64,000 bases of DNA from Sphaerotilus microaerophilus (GCF_023734135.1 NZ_AP025730.1:1302001-1366000), one strand, 5' to 3'; shown: positions 31,105-42,164, counted from the stretch's first letter. Translations and numbers: made by a program. Notes: generated from the letters alone by a model not told the origin.

Positions 31105-33482
31105 GGGCGGGCCTCCTCGCGGCGTTCGGTCGGGGTGGGGGGCGGCGTCGGTGTCGATGGCGGCACTGACGGTGACACCGACGGCGTTGCCGCGGCCCGG
31201 CGAGGGAGGGGCGCTGCCGACGCAGGGCGGGCAGCGGTGGGCCGCGAAGCCGCAGCGCTGGCCGACGGGGGCGGTGCAGACGCCGCACGGGGCACGCCCG
31301 ATCGGGCGGCGGTTGCGGGGCTGGAGGTCATGGCCGCGGTGGACGCTGCAGAAGCCGGGGGGGCTCCCACGCCCGAGGCCGTTGCCGTTGCCGGTGCGGT
31401 TGCCGAGGCCGCGTTCGCCGTGGCCGCAACCGCTTGCGAGATCGCCTGTGAAGCTGCCTGCGAAGCCGCCTGGGCGGTGGGGACCGCCGACACCGCACCA
31501 CCCTGCGTCTCGCCGGCCACCGCGCGCGACGGCGGCAGCGGCACCGAGGCCACCGGGCGACCTGCGCCCACCGGGGCGCTGGCCAGGCCCTTGCGCACCA
31601 GGGCGATGTCCTCTTCGCCGGGGTAGATGCCGGCAATCAGGTAGTCGAGCACACGGCGCGCGATCGGCGCGGCGGCCTCGGCGCCGAAGCCGGCGTTCTC
31701 GACGATCACCGCCAGCGCCACACGGGGCTCGTCCAGCGGCGCGAAGGCGGTGTACAGCGAGTGGTCGCGCAGGTACTCGTTGAGCTTGGAGGCGTTGTAC
31801 TTCTCGTTCTGACCGATGCTCTTGGCCTGGGCGGTGCCGGTCTTGCCGCCGCTGAGGTAGGGCGCACCGACGAACACCCGCGTGGAGGTGCCCTCCTGCG
31901 TCACGCCATGCATGGCGCGGCGGATCACGGCGACGTGCTCGGGCTTGAGCGCCAGCGGCGGCAGGGCCTGGGCCGAGATGCTGCGCTGCTCGCGGGTGAC
32001 GACGTTCTCGATGCGGCTGACCAGGCGGGGCTCGAAGCGCTGCCCGCCCGAGACGAGGGTGGCCATCGCGCTGGCGAGCTGGGTCATCGTGAAGTTGTTG
32101 TAGCCCTGGCCGATGCCCAGCGAGATGGTTTCGCCCGAGTACCAGCGCTGCAGGTCGGCGCGCTTGTACTTGCGCTTCTTCCAGGCGGTGGAGGGCAGGT
32201 CGCCGGTGACTTCGCCATCCAGGTCGATGCCGGTGCGGCGGCCGAAGCCGAAGGGATCGAGCTGGTCATGGATCAGGTCCACGCCCAAGTCGGCGGCCAG
32301 CGCGTAGTAGTAGACGTTGGAGGACTTGATGATCGAGCGGGCCATGTCCACCGCACCCAGGCCTTCGTCGCCGTGGCTGCGGAAGCGGTGGTTGCCGAAC
32401 ATGAAGTAGCCGTAGTCCATCGTGACCGAGCCGGCCGTGCGCTTGCCGGTGTTGAGCGCGGCCATGGCCATGAAGGGCTTGTAGGTGGAGCCCGGCGGGT
32501 AGGTCCCGCGCAGCGCCCGGTTCAGCAGCGGCTTGTCGATGGACTCGTTGAGTTCCTTCCAGCTGTCGTTGTCGATGCCGCCGATGAAGAGATTGGGGTC
32601 GAAGGTGGGTTTGCTGACGAAGGCCAGTACCTCGCCGTTGCGCGGGTCGATGGCCACCAGCGCACCGCGGCGATCGCCGAACAGCTCCTCCACCAGCGCC
32701 TGCAGCTTGATGTCGATCGACAGCCGCACGGTGTTGCCGGGCGTGGCCGGCTCCGAGCTGAGGCGGCGCACCGGGTGACCTCCGGCGCTGGTCTCGACCT
32801 CCTCCACCCCGGTGGTGCCATGCAGCTCGCGCTCGTAGCGCTGCTCGATGCCGAGCTTGCCGATCACGTCGGTGCCGCGGTAGTTGGCCCAGTCCTCCTC
32901 GGGCCAGTCCTCCATCGCGTCCTTCTCGGCCTGGTTGATGCGGCCGATGTAGCCCAGCACATGGCTGGCCAGTTCGCCGTAGGGGTAGTTGCGGAAGAGC
33001 CGGGCCTTGATCTCCACGCCCGGAAAGCGGTAGCGCTGCGCGGTGAAGCGCGCCACCTCGGCGTCGCTGAGCTTGGTGCGCAGGGGGATGGATTCGAAGG
33101 TCTTGGAGTCTTCCATCAACCGCCTGAAGCGGCGCCGGTCGCGTGGCTCGACCCCGATCACCTCGCCGAGCTGGTCGATCACCTCATCCAGCGGCGCCTG
33201 CAGCTGCGAGCGGGTGATCTCCAGCGTGTAGGCCGAGTAGTTGTCGGCCAGCACGACGCCGTTGCGGTCCACGATCAGGCCGCGGTTGGGCACCACGGGC
33301 ACCACCGCGATGCGGTTGTTCTCGGCCTGGGTGGCGAGGTCCTCGTGCACGACCACCTGCAGGTAGATCAGCCGCGCCATCAGCAGGCCGAAGCAGAACA
33401 GCACGAAGGCGCCCGCGACGATCAGCCGCACGCGAAAGCGCTCCAGCTCCTGCTCGACGTTGCGCAGCTCGGTCATGCCCAT
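31101..33482 (-). CDS. mrdA: Penicillin-binding protein 2 (elongasome transpeptidase) with long C-terminal tail
   Basis: From ATG 33482 the protein is 793 residues. One N-terminal membrane helix (IVAGAFVLFCFGLLMARLIYL) precedes the pedestal domain and the transpeptidase domain with SxxK at GSTYK (Ser near 332), SSN in IKSSNVYYY and KTG in GGKTGTAQAKS. PBP2 crosslinks side-wall peptidoglycan with RodA. The catalytic domain ends about residue 630; the remaining roughly 160 residues are an Ala/Ser/Pro/Thr-rich tail (for example AASQAASQAISQAVAATAN, PSVPPSTPTPPPTPTE) absent from the 633-residue E. coli protein. Confidence 0.95.
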   Translation of the reverse strand: MGMTELRNVEQELERFRVRLIVAGAFVLFCFGLLMARLIYLQVVVHEDLATQAENNRIAVVPVVPNRGLIVDRNGVVLADNYSAYTLEITRSQLQAPLDEVIDQLGEVIGVEPRDRRRFRRLMEDSKTFESIPLRTKLSDAEVARFTAQRYRFPGVEIKARLFRNYPYGELASHVLGYIGRINQAEKDAMEDWPEEDWANYRGTDVIGKLGIEQRYERELHGTTGVEEVETSAGGHPVRRLSSEPATPGNTVRLSIDIKLQALVEELFGDRRGALVAIDPRNGEVLAFVSKPTFDPNLFIGGIDNDSWKELNESIDKPLLNRALRGTYPPGSTYKPFMAMAALNTGKRTAGSVTMDYGYFMFGNHRFRSHGDEGLGAVDMARSIIKSSNVYYYALAADLGVDLIHDQLDPFGFGRRTGIDLDGEVTGDLPSTAWKKRKYKRADLQRWYSGETISLGIGQGYNNFTMTQLASAMATLVSGGQRFEPRLVSRIENVVTREQRSISAQALPPLALKPEHVAVIRRAMHGVTQEGTSTRVFVGAPYLSGGKTGTAQAKSIGQNEKYNASKLNEYLRDHSLYTAFAPLDEPRVALAVIVENAGFGAEAAAPIARRVLDYLIAGIYPGEEDIALVRKGLASAPVGAGRPVASVPLPPSRAVAGETQGGAVSAVPTAQAASQAASQAISQAVAATANAASATAPATATASGVGAPPASAASTAAMTSSPATAARSGVPRAASAPPPSASAAASRPTAARPASAAPLPRRAAATPSVSPSVPPSTPTPPPTPTERREEARP

Positions 33483-33539
33483 GCCCAAGGCCTGTGGTCG
33501 GGGCGGCTCATCGCGGTCTGGCGGTTGCGCGCGGCGGCC

Positions 33540-34058
33540 TCACAGCGGCCGGTTCGCGTCCCGGTCCGGGGCGCGCCGTTGTGGTGCCAGCAGCAGCACG
33601 CTGACCAGCGGCCACAGCAGCGCCTCGCCCAGCGGGGCGGCCAGCAGCAGCCAACCGGGGAAGCCGTCTCCCGTGGCCAGGCGCACCAGCATCGCGACGA
33701 GGTGCATGGCCACGAAGATCGGCAGCACGTGCAGCGCCTGCGCCGGCGCCGTGAACCAGGTCAGGCGCCGGTGCACGGTGATGGCGAAGAAGCTCAGCAG
33801 CGTGTAGGCCAGGGCATGCTGGCCCAGCAGCGCGCCCTGGTGCACGTCCATCGCCAGGCCGAAGCAGAAGGCGATGCCCACACCGATGCGGCGCGGCTGG
33901 TGCACGGTCCAGAACGCCAGCACCACGGCCAGCAGGTCGGGCCGCCAAGCCAGGCGCCCCAGTGGAAGCAGGTTCACCGCCAGGGCGACGAAGAGGCTGC
34001 CCCACATGAACCAGCGGTTCACCGGCAGCAGCAGCTGGTCATTGGCGCGCGGCATCAT
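33540..34058 (-). CDS. mreD: Rod shape-determining protein MreD
   Basis: The 172-residue protein is hydrophobic with five or six membrane segments and the MreD pattern RPDLLAVVLAFWTVHQPRRIGVGIAFCFGLAMDVHQGALLGQHALAY. It bridges MreC with the elongasome in the inner membrane. Its ATG overlaps the mreC stop (ATGA); a second in-frame ATG follows immediately. A 57-bp gap leads to mrdA. Confidence 0.92.
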   Translation of the reverse strand: MMPRANDQLLLPVNRWFMWGSLFVALAVNLLPLGRLAWRPDLLAVVLAFWTVHQPRRIGVGIAFCFGLAMDVHQGALLGQHALAYTLLSFFAITVHRRLTWFTAPAQALHVLPIFVAMHLVAMLVRLATGDGFPGWLLLAAPLGEALLWPLVSVLLLAPQRRAPDRDANRPL

Positions 34059-34993
34059 GGCGTCTTGCCCCTGGGGACCGGGCGCCGTGCGCCGCCGGAG
34101 GCACCAGAGGCCGGTGCACTGGCGGCGGGTGCGGCCGGCAGCAACGGGGCGAGTGGATCGAGCACCAGCACATGGCGCACGCCGTCGGGCGGGGCTGCGG
34201 GAGTGAGCTCGATCTGCGCGAAGTCGGACTGGGTGCGCCGGTCCACCTGGCGCACCGTGCCCACCGGGTAGCCGCCGGGGTAGACGCCGTCCAGCCCCGA
34301 GGTCTCCACCACGTCGCCGACCTGCACGTCGGCATTGGCAGCGACGAAGCGCAGCTCCAGCGCACCACGGCGCGGCTCGCCCATCGCGATGCTGCGGATC
34401 GCCTTGCGCGGCAGCAGCACCGGCAGGGCGGAATCGCGGTCGGTCAGCAGCGTGACCTCCGCGGTCAAGGGGTACAGGCGCGTCACCTGGCCCAGCACGC
34501 CGACCTCGTTGATCACCGGCGCACCCTGGCGCAGGCCATGGCTGCTGCCGCGGTCGATCACGATCTTGCGGGTGTAGGGGTCGGCGGCGTCGTAGATCAC
34601 CTGGGCGGCGTGCGAGACCACGTTGACGCGGCTGCGCAGCTCCAGCAGACCGCGCAGGCGCTCGTTCTCGCGCAACAGCTGCTCGACCTGCAGGGCGCGC
34701 TCGCCCTGGCGGGCCAGTTGGGCGCGGGCCGACTCGGCGCTCTCGCGGGCCTGAGTGATGCCGCCCAGGTAGTCGCGACCGCCGGCCATGGCCAACACCG
34801 GCGCCAGCATCAACTGCTGAACCGGGTGCAGGGCCGCAGCCAGCGCCGTGCGCAGCGGTGCGGTCAGCCCGGCGCGTGTGTCCAGCGCCATCAGGCAGAT
34901 GGCCAGCGAGGCGAAGAACACCACCCGCGTCAGGGCCGAGGGGCCCTGGCGGAAGAAGGGGGGCGGGGAGCGGTCCAGGGTGCCTAAGGGCAT
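34055..34993 (-). CDS. mreC: Rod shape-determining protein MreC
   Basis: The 312-residue protein has a short cytosolic start, a membrane helix (VVFFASLAICLMALD), a coiled coil (ARAQLARQGERALQVEQLLRENERLRGLLELRS) and the double beta-barrel periplasmic domain (VIYDAADPYTRKIVIDRGSSHGLRQGAPVINEVGVLGQV). MreC links MreB to PBP2 and activates it. It ends in a Pro/Ala/Ser tail (PAAPAASAPASGASGG). It begins 64 bp after mreB. Confidence 0.94.
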   Translation of the reverse strand: MPLGTLDRSPPPFFRQGPSALTRVVFFASLAICLMALDTRAGLTAPLRTALAAALHPVQQLMLAPVLAMAGGRDYLGGITQARESAESARAQLARQGERALQVEQLLRENERLRGLLELRSRVNVVSHAAQVIYDAADPYTRKIVIDRGSSHGLRQGAPVINEVGVLGQVTRLYPLTAEVTLLTDRDSALPVLLPRKAIRSIAMGEPRRGALELRFVAANADVQVGDVVETSGLDGVYPGGYPVGTVRQVDRRTQSDFAQIELTPAAPPDGVRHVLVLDPLAPLLPAAPAASAPASGASGGARRPVPRGKTP

Positions 34994-35057
34994 GCTGCAC
35001 TCATGCTGGACGGCGCAACGGCCCAGGCGCGCCGGGCGCCGCGGCCGTCAGGCCGGA

Positions 35058-36383
<1,326 letters not shown>

Positions 36384-36397
36384 TCACCCCATCGAAC

Positions 36398-36697
36398 ATG
36401 GCACTGACTCCCGAGGACGTCAGCCGCATCGCCAGCCTGGCGCGGCTCGATCTCTGCGACGCCGAGCAGCACGACCTGCTGGCGCAACTCAACGACTTCT
36501 TCGGCATCGTCGAGCGCATGCGCGCGGTCGACACCAGCGGCGTGGAGCCGCTGTACACGCCGCTGTCGGCGGTGCAGGACGTGCACCTGCGCCTGCGCGA
36601 GGACTCGGTGAGCGAGCCAGACAACCGCGAAGCCAACCAGAAGAGCGCCCCGGCCGTCGAGGGCGGGCTGTTCCTGGTGCCGCGTGTGATCGAGTAA
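36398..36697 (+). CDS. gatC: Asp-tRNA(Asn)/Glu-tRNA(Gln) amidotransferase subunit C
   Basis: The 99-residue protein matches Gat[54 protein letters not shown] and a C-terminal [12 protein letters not shown]. GatC stabilises the GatA-GatB complex that amidates mischarged Glu-tRNA(Gln) or Asp-tRNA(Asn). It lies 16 bp before gatA and is divergent from mreB (293-bp gap, with GATAAT at 36343-36348 as a possible -10). Confidence 0.95.
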   Translation: MALTPEDVSRIASLARLDLCDAEQHDLLAQLNDFFGIVERMRAVDTSGVEPLYTPLSAVQDVHLRLREDSVSEPDNREANQKSAPAVEGGLFLVPRVIE

Positions 36698-36713
36698 AGG
36701 GGGGGGCGGCAAG

Positions 36714-38210
36714 ATGAGTCACGAACTGCACACGCTCGGCGTGGCCGAGCTGGCCGCGCTGCTGGACAGCAAACAGGTCTCCAGCGTCGAGCTGACGAAG
36801 CACCTGCTGGCGCGCGTCGCTGCGCATGAATCGCTCGGCGCCTTCCTGGCGGTCGACGAGGAGGTGGCGCTGGCGCAGGCCGGCGCGGCCGACCTCTGGC
36901 GCGCACGCGGCATCCAAGGCGCAGGCCACCGCCTGCTGGGCGTGCCGATCGCGCACAAGGACATCTTCGTCACGCGCGACTTCCCCAGCACCGCTGGCTC
37001 GAAGATGCTGGCTGACTATCACAGCCCCTTCGACGCCACGGTGGTCAGCCGCCTGGCCGCGGCCGGGGCGGTGACGCTGGGCAAGCTCAACTGCGACGAG
37101 TTCGCGATGGGCGGCTCGAACGAGAACTCCGCCTACCGGCCGGCGCGCAATCCCTGGGACGTCACCCGCATCCCCGGCGGCTCCTCCGGCGGCAGCGCGG
37201 TGGCGGTGGCGGCCCGCCTGGTGCCTGCCACCACCGGCACCGACACCGGCGGCTCGGTGCGCCAGCCCGCGTCGCTGACCGGCGTCACGGGCATCAAGCC
37301 GACCTACGGCCGCTGCTCGCGCTACGGGATGATCGCCTTCGCGTCCAGCCTGGACCAGGCCGGCCCGATGGCGCGTTCGGCGCTCGACTGCGCCCACCTG
37401 CTGCAGGCGATGAGCGGCTTCGACCCGCGCGACGCCACCAGCGCGGAGCAGCCGGTGCCCGACTTCGTGGCCGAGACCACCACCCTGCGCCCCGGCGCGA
37501 GTGCCGAGCGCCCGCTGGCCGGTCTGCGCATCGGCCTGCCGAAGGAGTTCTTCGGCGAGGGCGTCGCCCCTGGCGTGCTGGGCACGGTGCGCGCCGCGCT
37601 GGCCGAGCTGGAGAAGCTCGGCGCCACGCTGGTGGAGGTGAGCCTGCCGCGCACCGAGCTGTCCATCCCGGTCTACTACATCATCGCGCCGGCCGAGGCC
37701 AGTTCCAACCTCAGCCGCTACGACGGCGTGCGCTACGGCCACCGCGCCAAGTCCTACAAGGACCTGGGCGAGATGTACCGCGCCAGCCGCAGCGAGGGCT
37801 TCGGGCCCGAGGTCAAGCGCCGCATCATGATCGGCACCTACGTGCTGAGCCACGGCTACTACGACGCCTACTACCTGCAGGCGCAGAAGCTGCGCCGCAT
37901 GATCGCCGACGACTTCCAGGCCGCGTTCAAGGACTGCGACCTGATCGCCGGCCCGGTGGCGCCGACGGTGGCGCGCCCGATCGGCAGCCAGACCGACCCG
38001 GTGGCCGAGTACCTGGCCGACATCTTCACGCTGCCCGCCTCGCTGGCCGGCCTGCCCGGCATCAGCGTGCCGGCCGGCTTTGGCGAACACGGCATGCCCG
38101 TGGGCCTGCAGCTGATCGGCAACTACTGGCAGGAGTCGGCGCTGCTGCACGCCGGCCATGCGCTACAACAGGCCACCGACTGGCACCGCCGCGCACCGGC
38201 GCTGGCCTGA
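36714..38210 (+). CDS. gatA: Asp-tRNA(Asn)/Glu-tRNA(Gln) amidotransferase subunit A
   Basis: The 498-residue amidase-signature enzyme has the catalytic triad Lys82 (IAHKDIF), cis-Ser157 (GGSSGGSA) and nucleophile Ser181 ([10 protein letters not shown]), each three positions beyond the Staphylococcus aureus GatA residues. It releases ammonia from glutamine for the GatB kinase reaction. gatB, normally next, is absent: the following gene is a convergent VOC protein 7 bp on. Confidence 0.96.
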   Translation: MSHELHTLGVAELAALLDSKQVSSVELTKHLLARVAAHESLGAFLAVDEEVALAQAGAADLWRARGIQGAGHRLLGVPIAHKDIFVTRDFPSTAGSKMLADYHSPFDATVVSRLAAAGAVTLGKLNCDEFAMGGSNENSAYRPARNPWDVTRIPGGSSGGSAVAVAARLVPATTGTDTGGSVRQPASLTGVTGIKPTYGRCSRYGMIAFASSLDQAGPMARSALDCAHLLQAMSGFDPRDATSAEQPVPDFVAETTTLRPGASAERPLAGLRIGLPKEFFGEGVAPGVLGTVRAALAELEKLGATLVEVSLPRTELSIPVYYIIAPAEASSNLSRYDGVRYGHRAKSYKDLGEMYRASRSEGFGPEVKRRIMIGTYVLSHGYYDAYYLQAQKLRRMIADDFQAAFKDCDLIAGPVAPTVARPIGSQTDPVAEYLADIFTLPASLAGLPGISVPAGFGEHGMPVGLQLIGNYWQESALLHAGHALQQATDWHRRAPALA

Positions 38211-38217
38211 CGCCGAC

Positions 38218-38607
38218 TCAGCCCATCGGCGTGCACAGCTCGACCAGCGTGCCGTCGGGGCAGCGCACATAGGCCACGGTCTGGCCCCAGGGCTTGGTGA
38301 CAGGCGCGTGCAGCCCCATGGCGCCCGCAGAGGTGGCCCGTGCGTAAGCGGCCGGCACGTCGGCACAGGCCAGGCCGATCTCCACGCCCAGCGGCACGGG
38401 GGAAGCGTCGGCCGCGATGTAGTCCTGGCCCAGGTTGGCGCGGGCGGTGTCGTGCTGGGCGAAGGCCAGCGCGGTAGCGCCGGTGTCCAGCTCGCCGTAG
38501 CCACCGCTATCGTGCAGGAAGCGGCGCCTGAGGCCGAACGCACGCTCGAAGAAGTCCAGTGAGGCGGCCACGTCGGCGACGTAGACGATGGCGTAGGTGA
38601 ACTGCAT
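38218..38607 (-). CDS. VOC-family (glyoxalase/bleomycin resistance-like) protein
   Basis: The 129-residue protein has the paired beta-alpha-beta-beta-beta modules of the vicinal oxygen chelate fold: FTYAIVYVADVAASLDFFERAFGLRRRFLHDSGGYGELDTG and VTKPWGQTVAYVRCPDGTLVELCTPMG. Family members are metal-dependent lyases, dioxygenases or drug-binding proteins. The closing Glu in TLVELC is the usual metal ligand. The substrate is unknown. It is convergent with gatA. Confidence 0.85.
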   Translation of the reverse strand: MQFTYAIVYVADVAASLDFFERAFGLRRRFLHDSGGYGELDTGATALAFAQHDTARANLGQDYIAADASPVPLGVEIGLACADVPAAYARATSAGAMGLHAPVTKPWGQTVAYVRCPDGTLVELCTPMG

Positions 38608-38679
38608 GTGAAGCTCCTGGCAGCGATCGGGCGCAACCAGTATCTGTCACGCGGGCTGCACCCGTATGATCCGCGCCCC

Positions 38680-40017
38680 ATGCCCACGCCAGCCCCCGCC
38701 TCTTCCGTCCCTGACGACTTCTGTGCCATCGACTTCGGCACCTCCAACTCCGCCATCGCCGTGCCCGCCGCAGGTGGGGCGGGCGGGGCGCCCGGTGCGA
38801 TGGAGCTGGTGCAGCTGGAGGGCGAGGCGCTCACGATGCCGACCGCCGTGTTCTACCTGGCCGAGGGACCGGACCTGCCCAACCTGCCGCGGCTGTACGG
38901 GCGTGCCGCGGTGGCCTCCTACGTCGAGGGCAATGAAGGCCGGCTGATGCGCTCGATGAAGAGCGTGCTCGGCTCCAGCCTGATGGACCAGCACACCGAC
39001 ATCGGCGCCGGCCGCTCGGTGAGCTTTGCCGACGTGATCGCCAGCTACCTGCGCCATCTGCTGCGCAGTGCCGAAGCGCATGCCGGGCGCGAGCTCAAGC
39101 GCGTGGTGCTGGGCCGGCCCGTGTACTTCGTCGACGGCGACCCGGTGCGCGATGCGCAGGCCCAGGCGGCGCTGCAGGCCGCGGCACGGGCGGTGGGCTT
39201 CACCGACATCGGCTTCCAGTACGAGCCGATCGCCGCGGCCTTCCACTACGAGGCCGGCATCGACAGCGAGCAGCACGTGCTGGTGGCCGACATCGGCGGC
39301 GGCACCTCGGACTTCTCGCTGGTGCGGGTCGGCCCGGCGCGGCGCGAGCGGCTGGACCGCCGCGACGACGTGCTGGCCAGCCACGGCGTGCACATCGCCG
39401 GTACCGACTTCGACCGCCGCGTCGAGTTGGGCGCCATCCTGCCGCTGCTGGGCTTCGGCGCCTACGGGCCCGAGCGCCCCGGCCAGCCCGCGCGCGAGGT
39501 GCCGAGCAAGGTCTACTTCGACCTGGCGACCTGGCACCTCATCAACACCGTCTACCGCCCGCAGCGCGTGCTGGAGCTGCGCGGCATGAAGGGCGACTAC
39601 GCCGATGCCGACCAGCACCGCCGCCTGATGAAGGTGCTCACCGACCACCTCGGCCACGACCTGGCCGGTCGCGCCGAGCAGGCCAAGATCGCCGTGGCGG
39701 CCGGCGGCGAGGTGGCCATCGACCTCGGCCTGGTCGAGCGCGGCCTGCAGGCCACGCTCACCGAGCCTCAGGCCGCGGCCCTGCTGCGTGACGACCTGGG
39801 CCGCATCGTCACTGCTGCCCTGGAGACCGCTGCGATGGCCGGCCTGCAGCCGGCGCAGGTGGATGCGCTCTACTTCACCGGCGGCTCCACCGGCCTGAAG
39901 GGCCTGACCGACGCGCTGGCCGCGGCCTTCCCCACTGCCCGGCCGGTGTACGGCGAGCGCCTCGCCTCGGTGGCCACCGGCCTCGGGCTGTACGCGCGGC
40001 GGCTGTTCGGCGGCTGA
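38680..40017 (+). CDS. Hsp70-family protein, YegD-like
   Basis: The 445-residue protein has the actin/Hsp70 ATPase fold: FCAIDFGTSNSAIAVP near residue 14, VLVADIGGGTSDFSLVRVG and a C-terminal YFTGGSTGLKGLTDALAAAFP adenosine motif. There is no substrate-binding domain, which marks the YegD branch of Hsp70-like ATPases of unknown client. ATG 38680 is preferred to a GTG 72 bp upstream because the family begins directly before the DFGTSNS motif. TATGAT at 38665-38670 could be the -10, giving a very short leader. Confidence 0.88.
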   Translation: MPTPAPASSVPDDFCAIDFGTSNSAIAVPAAGGAGGAPGAMELVQLEGEALTMPTAVFYLAEGPDLPNLPRLYGRAAVASYVEGNEGRLMRSMKSVLGSSLMDQHTDIGAGRSVSFADVIASYLRHLLRSAEAHAGRELKRVVLGRPVYFVDGDPVRDAQAQAALQAAARAVGFTDIGFQYEPIAAAFHYEAGIDSEQHVLVADIGGGTSDFSLVRVGPARRERLDRRDDVLASHGVHIAGTDFDRRVELGAILPLLGFGAYGPERPGQPAREVPSKVYFDLATWHLINTVYRPQRVLELRGMKGDYADADQHRRLMKVLTDHLGHDLAGRAEQAKIAVAAGGEVAIDLGLVERGLQATLTEPQAAALLRDDLGRIVTAALETAAMAGLQPAQVDALYFTGGSTGLKGLTDALAAAFPTARPVYGERLASVATGLGLYARRLFGG

Positions 40018-40095
40018 TCGGCCGCTGATCTGTCGGCGGCTCTCTGCAGGGAAGCCACTGGGGCGCTGGCGCTCGCCTGCCGCGATACTGGCGTG

Positions 40096-41385
40096 ATGGC
40101 TTCATCCACCTCACCGCCTGCCCTCCATCTTCCCGATTCCCGCTACGCCTGGATCCGCCTTGCCGCCACGCTGGCGGCGATGACGCTCGGGTCGAGCGCG
40201 ATGTACGTCGTCTCGGTGGTGCTGCCCACGGTGCAGACCGAGTTTGGCGTGGCGCGGGCGGACGCTGCGCTGCCCTACACCGCGATGATGATCGGCTTCG
40301 GCATCGGCGGGGTGCTGATGGGGCGGCTGGCCGACCGCTTCGGCGTGATGGTGGTGGTGCTGATCGGCGCGCTGGGCCTGGGGTCGGGCTTCATCGCGGC
40401 CGGGCTGTCCGGCAGCCTGTGGGCCTTTGCCGCGGCGCACGGCCTGCTGCTGGGGCTGGCGGGCAGTTCGGCCACGTTCTCGCCGCTGGTGGCCGACACC
40501 TCGCTGTGGTTCGTGCGACGGCGCGGCATCGCGGTGGCGATCTGCGCCAGCGGCAACTACGTGGCCGGCTCGATCTGGCCGCCGGTGGTGCAGTACGGCA
40601 TCGAGACCATCGGCTGGCGCCAGGCCTACTTCGGCCTGGGGGCGCTGTGCCTGGTGCTGCTGCCGCTGCTGGCGCTGGCGATGCGGGAGCGGCCGCCGGC
40701 TGCGGCGCCGGTGCTGCGCACGGGAGCGGTGCCCGCCGTGGGTGCCGGCGCGCCGCCGGCAGCGCGCCCCTTCGGCCTGAGCATGGGCGCGGCGCAGGCG
40801 CTGCTGTGCGTGGCCGGCGTGGCCTGCTGCGTGGCGATGTCGATGCCGCAGGTGCACATCGTCGCCTACTGCGGCGACCTGGGCTACGGTGCCGCGGCGG
40901 GGGCGCAGATGCTGTCGCTCATGCTGGCCTGCGGCATCGTCAGCCGGCTGCTGTCGGGCTGGATCTGTGACCGCATCGGCGGGCTGCGCACGCTGCTGCT
41001 CGGGTCGGTGCTGCAGGGCGTGGCGCTGCTGCTGTTCATCCCGTTCGACTCGCTGGTCTCGCTGTACGTGATCTCGGCGCTGTTCGGGCTGTTCCAGGGC
41101 GGCATCGTGCCGAGCTACGCGATCATCGTGCGTGAGCACTTTCCGCCGGCCGAGGCGGGGGCGCGCGTCGGCCTGGTGCTGACCTGCACGCTGTTCGGCA
41201 TGGCGCTGGGCGGCTGGATGTCGGGCAAGGTGTTCGACCTGACCGGCTCGTACGACGCCGCCTTCGTCAACGGCGTGCTGTGGAATGCGCTGAACCTGTC
41301 GATCGCGCTCTTCCTGCTGCGCGCGACGCGGCGACACCCGCCCGCCGTGCCGCGGGTTCAGCCGGCGCCTGCGGCTGTCCGGTAG
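40096..41385 (+). CDS. MFS transporter, oxalate/formate antiporter-like
   Basis: The 429-residue carrier has 12 membrane segments, the MFS loop motif GRLADRFGV between helices 2 and 3 and DRIGGLRTLL in the second half. The overall pattern (YTAMMIGFGIGGVLMGRLADRF, PQVHIVAYCGDLGYG) resembles OFA/monocarboxylate-type MFS proteins. The substrate is not predictable. A GTG directly before ATG 40096 is an alternative start. Its 3' end overlaps the convergent acetyltransferase gene by 28 bp. Confidence 0.85.
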   Translation: MASSTSPPALHLPDSRYAWIRLAATLAAMTLGSSAMYVVSVVLPTVQTEFGVARADAALPYTAMMIGFGIGGVLMGRLADRFGVMVVVLIGALGLGSGFIAAGLSGSLWAFAAAHGLLLGLAGSSATFSPLVADTSLWFVRRRGIAVAICASGNYVAGSIWPPVVQYGIETIGWRQAYFGLGALCLVLLPLLALAMRERPPAAAPVLRTGAVPAVGAGAPPAARPFGLSMGAAQALLCVAGVACCVAMSMPQVHIVAYCGDLGYGAAAGAQMLSLMLACGIVSRLLSGWICDRIGGLRTLLLGSVLQGVALLLFIPFDSLVSLYVISALFGLFQGGIVPSYAIIVREHFPPAEAGARVGLVLTCTLFGMALGGWMSGKVFDLTGSYDAAFVNGVLWNALNLSIALFLLRATRRHPPAVPRVQPAPAAVR

Positions 41386-42164
41386 TGGTACGCGTAGGCG
41401 TCGCTGAAGCCCAGCCGCGCGTAGAGCTGCCGGGCGGGGCTGTTGTCCGCCTCGACCTGCAGGTAGCCGATGCGCGCGCCCGCCTCCCGGGCCTGCGCCA
41501 GCAGGTGCTCGCACAGCCGCCGGCCCAGGCCTTGGCCACGGGAGGCCGGGGTCACGGCGACGTCGTAGAGGCCGACGAACTCGGCCTCGCAGGCCCACTG
41601 GCCGGCGGCCAGCACCTGGGCGTCGTCGCGGCGGCGCAGCACCCGGGCCTCGTAGCGCACCGGCGACTGCGTCAGGCGCGTGGCGTGGGCCTGGCGCTGC
41701 GCGGCGGGCGTGCCGCGCCACTGGCCGATCAGCTCTGCATAGGCGGCGCCGTCCAGCGGCTGCAGCTCCAGCTCGGCCGGCAGTGCCGCTGGCGGTCCGA
41801 GGCTGGCCAGCCGCGGCTGCAGCATCACCCGCGTGTCATCGATGCGGCCCAGGCCCAGCGCGGCCAGGCCTTCGTCGAGCCCGGGCGGCACGAAGGGCGT
41901 GATGCGCACGAACAGCGGCAGGCCGTGCGCGGCGTAACGCGCCTGGGCCAGCGCCAGCCGCTCGGGCAGGGGCAGGCGCCCGGGGGCGAGCGCATTGATG
42001 CAGCGTGAGCGCTTGGCCTTGGCGTCGCAGAAGCGCAGCAGCCAGCCGTCCAGCCAGATCGAGTCGGCCGTGGCGGCCGCGTTCAGGCCGGCGTCCTCGG
42101 CGCGCGAGGCCAGCGCGTGCGTGCCGTCCCGTTGCGTGCCATCCCTCTGTGTGGGCCTGCTCAC
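41358..42164 (-). CDS. GNAT-family N-acetyltransferase
   Basis: The 268-residue protein starts at GTG 42164, overlapping the stop of the upstream methyltransferase gene (GTGA). The C-terminal GNAT core has FVGLYDVAVTPASRGQGLGRRLCEHLLAQAREAGA (acetyl-CoA loop R/Q-x-x-G-x-G/A) and ADNSPARQLYARLGF. The N-terminal half (EDAGLNAAATADSIWLDGWLLRF) looks like a second, degenerate GNAT domain, as in other two-domain family members. The N-terminus contains a short duplication (QRDGTQRDGTH). Substrate unknown. Confidence 0.85.
   Translation of the reverse strand: MSRPTQRDGTQRDGTHALASRAEDAGLNAAATADSIWLDGWLLRFCDAKAKRSRCINALAPGRLPLPERLALAQARYAAHGLPLFVRITPFVPPGLDEGLAALGLGRIDDTRVMLQPRLASLGPPAALPAELELQPLDGAAYAELIGQWRGTPAAQRQAHATRLTQSPVRYEARVLRRRDDAQVLAAGQWACEAEFVGLYDVAVTPASRGQGLGRRLCEHLLAQAREAGARIGYLQVEADNSPARQLYARLGFSDAYAYHYRTAAGAG

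Noticed and set aside
31761..34271. Open frame of about 836 codons on the plus strand
   Set aside because: Antisense to mrdA, mreD and mreC; composition of a shadow frame.
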